A stretch of 64,000 bases of DNA, taken from Gnetum montanum. Its lineage: Eukaryota > Streptophyta > Gnetopsida > Gnetales > Gnetaceae. The stretch is from positions 16,942 to 80,941 of the forward strand of contig MNCI01008086.1 of NCBI GenBank assembly GCA_015680685.1, in the 5' to 3' direction. Of this stretch, positions 1 to 9,398 are shown one piece after another. Below the pieces are notes generated by a model. The model saw nothing but the letters and a program-made list of their open reading frames with translations, had not been told where the DNA came from and made no database searches. The translations under genes were made by a program, and so were the position numbers. Within the stretch, counting starts at the first letter, position 1, and the number at the start of each line of letters is the position of its first letter.

Positions 1-16
1 TAGAATCCTTTAACAA

Positions 17-802
17 CAGTCCAGATGTCCTTAGTTTACATCATTTAATTTCAAAAAAATATTAAAAAATTTGGTACATTCTATAAAGTGCCCTAACTTT
101 GATACGCTGCGATATCGCGTACGTGATATCATGGCCAACGCGACATCGCGTACATGATATCACGCTCAAAAAAAGATATATACGCGACCTCCCCTACACT
201 TATCAATGTCATTTGCAACTGTTCATGTGGGTGAAGTTTTTTAAATTTCTCTCTATGACTCGCGATTGTGCATCCCTTGCTTTCATATCTATAACTCGCT
301 CGCTGGTACTCTGATTTTCATTCCGTTTGAACCTACGTGAACACAGAGTGTTTAGCTTAGTCGTGGGGGAGGGGCACACGCCGAATAGCGCATTAATTTT
401 TTTTGAAATTTGTCATTGCCTGAAGGGCATTATTAAGGGTAATTAGTTATAAAATTAATGATAAATGCACCAAAAACAATTTCATCTCCTTAGTTATACT
501 CAGAAACTAGATTTGGAAACCACCTAAGAAAAGAGGATTAAATATTATAATCTTTTGGGGACATTTTATTCTAATAATTAACGTCACACGGAGATAAAGA
601 AAATTGATTAAGGAAAGCAGTAAGGTATAACCTAACTTTGGTAACAACCTTACTAACGATTGGCCCCAAAACACAGATAATAGGAAGGTCCTGCTCAAGG
701 TGTGATTAAGCGACCTAGGAGAGGTGAAGGATAAGTTCCAGCTAAACAACATGCAGATCAGGAAGAACAATCATTTAGTATCCATCAAGAAGACCCTACC
801 AC
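17..802 (+). repeat. Direct repeat copy 1 (Ath-F ORF3 promoter/leader/intron region)
   Basis: First of two near-identical copies lying either side of a single N. It is homologous to the region upstream of ORF3 in the Athila-like elements. In order it holds two CpG-rich paired GATATC boxes (111-130 and about 142-161), a TATA-like GATATATAC (175-183), a leader, an intron-like stretch and the degraded start of ORF3. Copy 1 lacks about 20 bp between two direct repeats (TGGCCCCA), which removes the splice acceptor and the ATG that copy 2 keeps. Confidence 0.8.
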
Positions 803-803
803 N
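803..803. other. Assembly gap (single N)
   Basis: One N separates two near-identical 0.8-kb stretches. This is what is expected when overlapping contig ends or two haplotypes are joined without merging. Confidence 0.85.
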
Positions 804-1610
804 CAGTCCAGATGTCCTTAGTTTACATCATTGAATTTCAAAAAAATATTAAAAAATTTGGTACATTCTATAAAGTGCCCTAACTTTGATACGCTGCGAT
901 ATCGCGTACGTGATATCATGGCCAACGCGACATCGCGTACATGATATCACGCTCAAAAAAAGATATATACGCGACCTCCCCTACACTTATCAATGTCATT
1001 TGCAACTGTTCATGTGGGTGAAGTTTTTTAAATTTCTCTCTATGACTTGCGATTGTGCATCCCTTGCTTTCATATCTATAACTCGCTCGCTGGTACTCTG
1101 ATTTTCATTCCGTTTGAACCTACTTGATCACGGAGTGTTTAGCTTAGTCATGGGGGAGGGGCACACGCCGAATAGCGCATTAATTTTTTTTGAAATTTTT
1201 CATTGCCTGAAGGTCATTATTAAGGGTAATTAGTTATAAAATTAATGATAAATGCACCAAAAAAAATTTCATCTCCTTAGTTATACTCAGAAACTAGATT
1301 TTGGAAACCACCTAAGCAAAGAGGATTAAATATTATAATCTTTTGGGGACATTTTATTCTAATAATTAACGTCACACGGAGATAAAGAAAATTGATTAAG
1401 GAAAGCAGTAAGGTATAACCTAACTTTGGTAACAACCTTACTAACGATTGGCCCCATGTGATTGCAGATGGCCCCAAAACACAGATAATAGGAAGGTCCT
1501 GCTCAAGGTGTGATTAAGCGACCTAGGAGAGGTGAAGGATAAGTTCCAGCTAAACAACATGCATATCAGGAAGAACAATCATTTAGTATCCATCAAGAAG
1601 ACCCTACCAC
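804..1610 (+). repeat. Direct repeat copy 2 (Ath-F ORF3 promoter/leader/intron region)
   Basis: Second copy, offset 787 bp at its start, with a few substitutions and a ~20-bp insertion near 1451-1470. Paired GATATC boxes are at 898-917 and about 929-948. The sequence GTGATTGCAG/ATGG at 1458-1471 keeps the acceptor-like AG and the ORF3 start codon. Homology to the minus-strand Ath-G region (53435-53850) supports the assignment as ORF3 promoter and leader. Confidence 0.8.
1135..1467 (+). other. Probable intron upstream of ORF3 (Ath-F)
   Basis: Inferred from alignment with Ath-A, -B and -C, where a ~300-bp intron precedes ORF3. The acceptor GTGATTGCAG is well preserved and abuts ATG at 1468. 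The donor is weak here (GTGTTTAGC near 1135), so the left boundary is approximate. The purine run GGGGGAGGGG near 1152 lies inside this intron and is not a polypurine primer. Confidence 0.45.
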
Positions 1611-2007
1611 TGTACAATCAAGGCAGGTGGAAGGAGGAGCTGCTGTAGTATCTGAACAGGGACGATATCTCATGTTGCTCTAGGATTGTGTTTAGGCCAT
1701 CCATGAAAGGTCCATATTAACTGCAGTGATTGTGGAATTAAACTTTGGACCTTTCACAGAATTTTCTCCGAAGGCTGTTAGGGATCACCTCAAAGGGTCC
1801 CCATTGTGGCCTAGCCTCTCTAAAAGTGGTGCCTGGTACTTAGGGGAAATGTACCAATTTTGGCACAACAAAGAAGAAGGCACCGCTATTAACATTTGTG
1901 GTGTGACTGTTGATTTCTCTGTTCAAGCCATTTCAGAAGTATTAAACTTTCTGAATATAGGGCCAAAGGTTTTTCGGTTGTCTACTCGCTTAGACCATGA
2001 TGTGTGA
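1468..2007 (+). pseudogene. ORF3 pseudogene, N-terminal fragment (Ath-F)
   Basis: The frame runs from ATG 1468 to the stop at 2007 with four internal stops and no frameshift. It matches the start of ORF3 in Ath-A, -B and -C. A charged N-terminus is followed by a conserved globular segment with WYLGEMYQFW and then VDFSVQAISEVLNF. This resembles the plant-wide 'putative plant transposon protein' family that accompanies retroelements; the resemblance is from memory, not a search. About 750 C-terminal codons are missing: the frame runs straight into the 3' polypurine tract, so an internal deletion joined the N-terminal part to the element end. Function unknown. Confidence 0.65.
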
Positions 2008-2020
2008 CGAGTTTTCATTT

Positions 2021-2033
2021 AGTCATGGGGGTA
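2021..2033 (+). other. Polypurine tract of Ath-F
   Basis: AGTCATGGGGGTA directly precedes LTR start TGATGAGTCA. The same arrangement is seen at 49431-49439 (Ath-B), and on the minus strand at 9170-9185 (Ath-A) and 36963-36976 (Ath-C). Confidence 0.75.
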
Positions 2034-2882
2034 TGATGAGTCATGAGTTGTTGGCTGCGATATCACACCCATGATATCGCGTACGCAACATTGTAGCCTA
2101 GACATGATATCAGATACGTGATATCGCGGTCTATCTCCTCATCTATAAATAAGAGGTAGGTGGATTTGGTTAGGGAGCTAGAGTTTTAGTATTAAGGTAG
2201 GGACTTTTTGTTAGTTTTTCCTCTCAACCCTTTCTCCCAGTGCATGCCTGCAGTGTGATGACTGTAATTATATGACATCCTTATTCGAGTGTGACGTACT
2301 TGGACACGCACATGAATAGTAATAAAGATCGAGATTACTTCATCATTGTAGCATCCACTTAGCTTAATTATTTAATTTTTATTATTATTTCTTGCTTTCT
2401 TAGTTAATATCTCTCTACCCTTATCTCCTAGTAACTCCTAGTAACATGGAATGAGTACGACTTAATCACGAGCATTTAAGTGTGACTACTTGGTAACCCA
2501 GTAGCGTACCTAGGCCATGCGCTTGGTAATCCCAGTGGTAGTCATGCATGAGGTCCAAGATGTGTATGGATGAGTAAGGAATGGATGCTCATCGCACTTA
2601 GGCTAGTTTATATTCTCTCTCATACACTCTCTCCTAGCTTAGTTGATATTATTTTCCATCATACCCAGGAGTAACATTAGTGTAGGAACACATCATACAC
2701 CTCACTCTGGACTAAACCATACGTGACAAAGCTAATACTAGTCTAGGTGGGAAGACAACAAACTATGATCTACGAATAATTATCTAGATAGCACAACTAG
2801 TTTGTCTACAGAGTTCGACCGGATCGTGCGTGAAGCGCTCATATTCATATGGTTGAGTGCAGCGGTACCTTGCCGCTCATCA
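2034..2882 (+). repeat. 3' LTR of Ath-F (849 bp)
   Basis: It begins TGATGAGTCA after a polypurine tract and ends CCGCTCATCA. U3 is short and contains two GATATC-N8-GATATC boxes (2059-2078, 2106-2125). TATA box TATAAATA lies at 2144-2151 and AATAAA at 2321-2326. The sequence to the right is minus-strand gag, so the element is inserted in Ath-E; a target duplication cannot be tested because the 5' LTR is outside the window. Confidence 0.8.
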
Positions 2883-4540
2883 AACATCTTGTTCACTTTA
2901 TCCAATATCTCAATACTAAATTTTTGTATCAACAAGGTCTTTCTTTATATCACTTCATCTAGTGGTGCCTTCCTCTTTGAGTCATAGAAATGCACCTCCG
3001 TTTTGCAAATGGTGGGGTCCCTATTATACTCCTATGCACTTTCATATTTGTCAGCTCCTCTTATTCTTTGGCCACTTGTTCAATCAGTCTTTGAATCTAA
3101 TGAGCCCACATTTTAGAAAGTCTTCCTTGGGCATAGATCTCAAGGGTTTCCCTTGTCTTATTCCTGAGTCCATCTAGGATGTGGTGAAGTTATTCCTTTT
3201 GGGAGTATCCATGGCCTAGGCATTAGTGCAACAGAGAGTAGTACTTACCTAGGGCCACATCCAAGGACTCATGATTTCTCCTTTTCCATCCTTAGATTTG
3301 CCTCTACAAGTTGGACACTTTGGAGCACATTTGATACTTGTTGTTAAAGACTTCGAGCATGGTATTCCATTGAAAAATGGATTTTGATTTCAAGGAACAA
3401 TACCAACTTTCTACTTCTTTGGTGAGTGTCCTTGGACATAATTTAAGCTTCTACCATTTATTATCTATGTTCTACACATGCATCATGAATGGCTTGTAGA
3501 TGATTTTGTGGATTTGCATTATAACCCACCTCAAACCTGGGGATATTATTCATATCTAATGATTTAATTTTGCTATCTTTCTGATGTCTTGTAGGAATTC
3601 TCATTGCCTTTGAAATATTAAGCATGTCTTTGATAGCTAGCGAAGGCTCATCATAGTCATGTTGTTCACGGTGGTCCTTTTCATGGGCATGATGCCTATG
3701 ATGATTTCTATTATGCATTTTCTCTAATGGTGCTCTTGTTTTCCTTGTGATTGCCTTCACCTCTAGTCTTGATTATCTTAGTAGGATCTTTGTTCATCTC
3801 TATCCCACTATTCATTTCCATCTCGATCTTGATTGTTCCTCCTTTTATCTTAACCTTGGTTCCTCCTATCAGGGTTTGAGGATGAAGAGGATATTAAGGA
3901 TAAAGAAGAAGAACTAAGAGAGAGATGCCTGCTAGTTTGTTTCCTTTGTCCCTACCTTAGATGAATGGCTAGGATTTTTGTCATTTGAGACTTCCCAATG
4001 TTGAAACGTTGTCTTCTTGTCACCAAGGTTGTCCAAAGTTGACTGTAATGATTGGTGAAGGATTTCCTCATTGAAGAAAGAAGGATAATCTATATATTGG
4101 GACTGGCTAGAAAAGAAATTGTTAACTTCTTTGTGCTGCTATAAGAATAATTACGTTGGGATCCTCTTACCCTTAGAGGCATCCTAATGCACTTCAATGT
4201 GTTGATCCTTCTTATGTTGGGAATCCATAGGATGATAGTCCTTATAGGTATCATCTTGGATCTGATATTCTAAGTTAAGTGAAGTGATGATTAGTTTGAT
4301 GAGATTGATCATTAGCATGGTAGAAATAGATTAGTCAGGAGGTAATACAATGTTGCATTCCATGTCCCTCTAGTGCATTTGTTCATCTTGATGTAGGATG
4401 AAAATGAAATCTGGATTATAAGAATCCAAATGAGCATAAGCAACTTTGAGTTATTAGGAGTTCTTTGGTCTTCCCTATTGTTAAATAGATTCTCTTGTGT
4501 GTGGTGGAGATTCACCCCTATGAGAAAAAGCCATATTAGT
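2883..4540 (-). pseudogene. gag pseudogene of Ath-E
   Basis: On the minus strand this matches gag of Ath-A/B/C. An N-terminal segment with FxFILHQDE is followed by a His/Asp/Glu-rich stretch (MHNRNHHRHHAHEKDHRE near 3630-3720) and then the start of the retrotransposon gag domain (NNIPRFEVGYNANPQNHLQ). Frame shifts and stops break it throughout. The right end is preceded by a leader ending in a pyrimidine tract and CATAG (about 4519-4534). At the left it is cut by the Ath-F LTR, so the end of gag and all of pol are absent. When intact it would form the virus-like particle shell. Confidence 0.7.
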
Positions 4541-4617
4541 TATATATAAAAATAGTATGCCTTTTAATATTTTATTTCTTTAATTATTTCCCTTATTGGA
4601 TGGTAGTGTTCATAGTT

Positions 4618-4635
4618 TACTATCAACGGTGCCAA
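4618..4635 (-). other. Primer-binding site of Ath-E
   Basis: On the minus strand TTGGCACCGTTGATAGT directly follows the LTR end. It resembles the TGGCGCC-type primer site common in Athila/Tat Ty3/gypsy elements. Confidence 0.6.
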
Positions 4636-5533
4636 TGATTAGTGGCATGTATCCCCTATGTCCAACCATATGAATCACAACCATTCCCTAGCTATCTAGT
4701 TGAATTCCATGGACTTAGTTCCTAAGTATACACATAGTCTTAAACTATTAAGCAAGGTGTTGTATGATCATTATCTTTCTAACTGACAGTTGTGTTATCA
4801 GTGTGTATGATTAAATATGAGTTAAGTTTTATGATATTTATTTTTATTTGTATTTTTATATATTCTCTTATTCTAATGGCTAGATGAGTAAATGAAGTTT
4901 TAACAATTAATTATTTAACTACTTAGATAATCAAGAAACTAACTATCTTAATGTAAAGTAACCATTCCCACTTACCATACACATCCTAAACTAGTATCAA
5001 TGCTACTAGGTTACCAAGTGGCTATTACTATGTGTACCAAATGGCCACTACTAGGATTACCAAGTGTAATACGTTATGCTTGAAGTGGTTGTATTTACAT
5101 AGATATGATTAAGTATATTAACTAATTAAAATCATGAATGTAAACTATATTAAAAGTAAAGTGCAAATAGGAAAGAGTAAACTAATCCAAGTGCTACAAT
5201 GAATATTAGAAATCTTGACTTTCTTACTATTCATGCCAATGCATTTAAGTACATGGCATTCGAATAAAGCATCATACAATCTCTTTAATTCACACTACAC
5301 GCATTCAAAGGAAAAATATTCTAACTCTAGAGAAACTAAATTGCAAGAGCTTTGCTATGCTATGAATTTGAGATATCATAAATGTAGGTGGTGTCTGCAT
5401 TTAAATAGGCTTTGCCTACTTTAGTATCAACATGTTTGCATTAACACATCTAACCATACATTGACGAAGATACATTGATAGAGATGCATTAACGTATACC
5501 CGTTGATGTAGCCTGTCTAATTATGACTCATCA
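4636..5533 (-). repeat. 5' LTR of Ath-E (898 bp)
   Basis: On the minus strand it runs TGATGAGTCA (5533) to TCA (4636) and is followed by a primer-binding site and gag. A TATA-like CTATTTAAATG lies near 5398-5408. The flank to the right is chromovirus pol, so Ath-E is inserted in Tek-1; the candidate target duplication ATGAG (5534-5538) cannot be tested because the other end is missing. Confidence 0.75.
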
Positions 5534-5559
5534 ATGAGGCTATAAAAAAGGTTAAGGTG

Positions 5560-6063
5560 GTCAAGGGAAGACTATAGGTAGTGTAGGATAAGTATACAAA
5601 ATACGCCAATAATAGGAGGTGACCATTGAAATTTAGCATTGGTGACAAGTTTTCCTTAAGGTTTTATCATTGAAAGGGATTATGATATTTAGTAGAAGAA
5701 ATTTTGCTCCTTACTACATTGGTCCATTTCTGATTTTGAAGAAAGTTGGTGATGTTTCCTACTAGCTTGATCATTCACATCAGTTGCAATTGATTCATGA
5801 TGTGTTTTATTTTTCTATGCTAAGGAATTATGTTGTAGATCCTAGTCACAGGATAGGTTTGTAGGATGTGGAGATTCAACTTGATGCTAGTTTTGTGGAA
5901 TGATCATTGAAGATTATGGATAAAATGAAGAGAAAATTGAGAAGCAAAGTCATTTCAATGGTAAAATTTATCTAGGAAAGGCATGGAGTCCAAGAAGTAA
6001 CATGGGAAGTGGAGAAAGATCTATATACCACACAACTTGAGATATTCTAAGAGAAGGAGTCTT
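5560..6063 (+). pseudogene. Chromovirus integrase C-terminus plus chromodomain remnant (Tek-1)
   Basis: Plus-strand translation with stops and at least one frameshift shows the order expected at the end of a Tekay/Del-type Ty3/gypsy pol. A GDKxxLR stretch (about 5640) is followed by FAPYYIGPFLILKKVGDVSY (5701-5762), FYFSMLRNYVVDPSHR (about 5805-5853), and a chromodomain-like tail with VQEVTWEVEKDLY (about 5988-6030). In live elements the integrase inserts cDNA and the chromodomain steers it to heterochromatin. The upstream pol is replaced by Ath-E. The frame ends just before a purine tract and LTR. Confidence 0.75.
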
Positions 6064-6075
6064 AAAAGGGGAAAA
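6064..6075 (+). other. Polypurine tract of Tek-1
   Basis: AAAAGGGGAAAA immediately before the LTR start TGTAACATCC. Confidence 0.7.
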
Positions 6076-8407
6076 TGTAACATCCTTGCTCTAGACATCC
6101 CATACCCCTTGGTATGTTTATACTTTAAACCTTTGATCCATTGTTTACTAGTTTATGTCTATGCTTGTTACCCTCTTTCTTATACTAAGCTATGCACCTA
6201 GCTATTTTATTTTATTGATCATTCACTTTTAATATATTATAAGGTTTATTTTACCTTTTGTTTCTTTTAAATTTTTTAAGTTTAATACTTTCTAGATATG
6301 GTTGTAATTTTGTGTTTGTTTTATATTTTTATATTTTAATAATTTTAATTTTTTAGGTATTTTAGATAATCTCTTAATTAGACACATGTGCACTAACCCC
6401 TTTTGTTAGAGTTTTGAGTTAGTAGATATTAGGTACTAGATTGGCCATTGACACAAGCAGTACTACTTTGATTTAGTATGATGTGTTTGTTTAATTTATA
6501 TTTTTAATAAATTATATTTAAATATTTTTTAAGGACCATCATTTTGAGTGATGATAAGATGCTTATTTCTCAAGTCGAAGACATGGGTTTGAGCCTGAGC
6601 ATAGCCACTTGAAGAGGTTAAGCATTCGCTCATCTACCAATCCTCTTGGGACTTTGCTTAGTGGGATGAGTACTATGAATCTAGGTGATGATTCTCTTTA
6701 TATTTTAAATGTTTTATTTTTAATTAAAAATATTTCTTTTAGCTTATGCTTTAGAAGATCTGAGTTAGCCTTTCGTTAGCTATGCTTTAGGACCTTAGAC
6801 CCTAATTTTGAATTGGGCTTAGACATAGCTATCACCTTAAGTTTAGACTTGGTTATTAACTTACTCATAGGAGATGCTTCTAAGGTTAGTATAGGTTATA
6901 GTTCATGTAAGGAAAAAGAATTATTTTTTTTTTTGGATTTAGAACTTTTTTTAATTCTAGTTTTGTAGATAAGAGCTTCCTAGCCAAGCATTGCCAAATC
7001 ATGGTTAGAATATAAGCTTGATCTTGATTCCATGAAAGAGCATAATTTTTCCTTGCCTTGTTATCACCTAGGAGAAAGGGCCAAAGAGAAAGATTCTTTT
7101 AGATTAGAGAGAGAGCTAGAGCTAGATCTGTGTTATTAAAAAGAACCTAAGGTAAGCCATATTTTCATATCTTTTTGCAAATCTCACTTAGATCTCTTTG
7201 TTAATATGTGATCTTCCCTAGAATTGAGAGCCTGCTTGGAAGATCGAAGTCATGCAAGGATCCTTTTTGTAGCACACTCAGTTTCAAATCGGGTAATTCA
7301 GTGTTTTTCTTCTTTGGATTTTGGTAGTTTTGATTTGTGTGCATTGCTTGCGCTTTTTTATTTGTTTAACTATTTGCTAATTTGCCCAGTTTTCTCATAT
7401 TTGAATATTTAACATTATGTTTCTGCATTTTAGCTATTTCTGAGATTTTATATCATGCATGGGACATTATTCAATGTTTTGACCAAGTTCGACCACTTTT
7501 TAGCTTGTTTTGACAAAGTTTTTCCTTTTTTTAAAAAATTTTGTTGATAATTTAGCCATAAAACTAGGGTTTTAGACTTGTTTCATATTTTGATCATTAA
7601 GATGACTTTGAATGATGTTAGCCTAGAAGATAAAGATGCTTAAAACATTGGCATGGACCTCAAGAATCCCTTCCTAGTGCATTGCAACTTGGTTATGAGG
7701 AATTGATGAAGGTCACAATGAATAGATGATGTCCTTTTTAACTTCAGCATGAGAAATTAAGAAACTTTTGTAAAGAGACCCTTAGCCTTTAGATAATGAA
7801 AACTTATGAAAATGACCAAAAACATCATTCTAATGCTCTTGGAATGCTTGAAAACATAAAATCTACAATTGTTGAGTTTATGGAAGTTGTAAGAGACTAG
7901 AACAACCATAAGTAGGTTAGAAGCCCTTCTTACATTATTTTATTATTTTCTTAACCTTCTTCTAAATTCACAATTGAGCTTAGATCCATTTTTACCCTTT
8001 AGAGCCCCAGTTTTGCAACCATTTTAACTTGTTTCTTAGATATGTTAGTTTGACATGTGAGATTAGGACTTACCGTTCATTTAACTGAATGTGGATTTTA
8101 GATTCATGTTTATAGAATTTGCTATGAGATCTAGGCTCACCAGTATTTGGTTTGGATAAGTAGTTTTTTTTGGATTAATAGATTCATTTTCCTTAATACC
8201 TTGTGATTTGTTTGATCAGATATTGGATGTTTGGATGTTGGATTGCAATTTGGTTTGACCAACGCTTTGATTATATATGAATTTTAGACTCATCAATTAT
8301 ATATATGGGATTTAGTCACTTTAGTGATTTATATGTGGGATTCAGCCTCACCAATCACTTATATATTGGTTTTAGACCCATCAATTTATCATATACGGGA
8401 TTTAATC
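6076..8407 (+). repeat. Tek-1 chromovirus 3' LTR, left part
   Basis: It starts TGTAACATCC; the exact reverse complement GGATGTTACA ends the right part at 21289. With the right part the LTR is about 3.3 kb, in the long range typical of Tekay/Del chromoviruses. It is noncoding and T-rich. A purine-rich stretch near 7080-7160 is followed by AACCTAAG/GTAAGCC, which looks like a splice donor. The end (about 8230-8407) carries imperfect ~40-bp repeats built on GGGATTTAG..CATCAATTATATAT. It is interrupted at 8407 by Ath-A. Confidence 0.7.
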
Positions 8408-9169
8408 TGATGAGGAGTGAGTATACCCTATGCCTAATTATATGAATCACTAGCGTTTGCTTAGCGATTCGGTCAAATTCCAAAGAATTTAGGTTTTCTA
8501 GTACACTGGTTCTAGGAGGTGAAACTAACTGTTGTAATCATTGTCTTCTTAGTTCCACTTGTGAAGTGCAAGGGTATGGTTAACTATAACTAAGGCATAT
8601 GATTTTTATCATTTTCTATTTTATGAATTAAATCACCTAAGAACAAGAATAAAGAATAAAGTAATTTAATGTTTAACTAATCTAATAACTAGCTATCACT
8701 TAATTAATCCTAATATAAGCATCTACTCCCACATGTCGTACACATCCTAAACATGTATAGTGCTACTAGGTTATCAAATGTTAAGCATTACTAGGATTCC
8801 CAAGTGTTAGACGTATGCTCGAAGTGGTTGTACTTATGTGCTGCTATTTAACCGCTATTAATTAATCTAGTCCAAGTGTTGGAAGGTTTATCAGAAAAGC
8901 TCATCTTTATTGTTGTCCACACTAAAGTGCTCAGGTATAATAGTGCTCGAATAAAGATTTGTATACTCTTTGACTCCTATTGTAAGTGCTTTCCTACAAC
9001 TATGAAAGGAATGCTATAAATGTGATGGGTAGGTGCACATTTATAGGTAGTAATAGGGTGCCCCGTCAATAGGTACATGTCAACTAGTCAAATCCTACAT
9101 CAACGAGATAATGTCGATGAGGCTCCATCGATGACATTCTATTAATGTGGCCCAATGATTGACTCATCA
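8408..9169 (-). repeat. 3' LTR of Ath-A (762 bp)
   Basis: Minus-strand ends are TGATGAGTCA (9169) and CATCA (8408), with a TATA-like CTATAAATG near 9035-9045. It is homologous to 19406-20293 but lacks two internal stretches. Confidence 0.85.
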
Positions 9170-9185
9170 TACCTCCATGATTGAA
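9170..9185 (-). other. Polypurine tract of Ath-A
   Basis: Minus strand CAATCATGGAGGTA abuts the 3' LTR. Confidence 0.7.
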
Positions 9186-9398
9186 TGAAAACTTGTCCTT
9201 GAGTTCTTTACAAAATTTGGGAAGGTATGGGATTATTGACTAACTATAGAAACACAAAATAAACACAACAAAAATTGAGTGTCCAAGTGTATGATTTTAC
9301 AATTATGAAAAAATTTTTGTATTTTGACAACAAAATTAAACACCAAGTCAAAATTGATAAACAAAGTTCCTGAAATGGCGTGAAGATGATGAAGAAGT

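Noticed and set aside
360-375. GTGGGGGAGGGG as a polypurine tract with LTR start following
   Set aside because: No TG start follows, and alignment with Ath-A/B/C places it inside the ORF3 leader intron.
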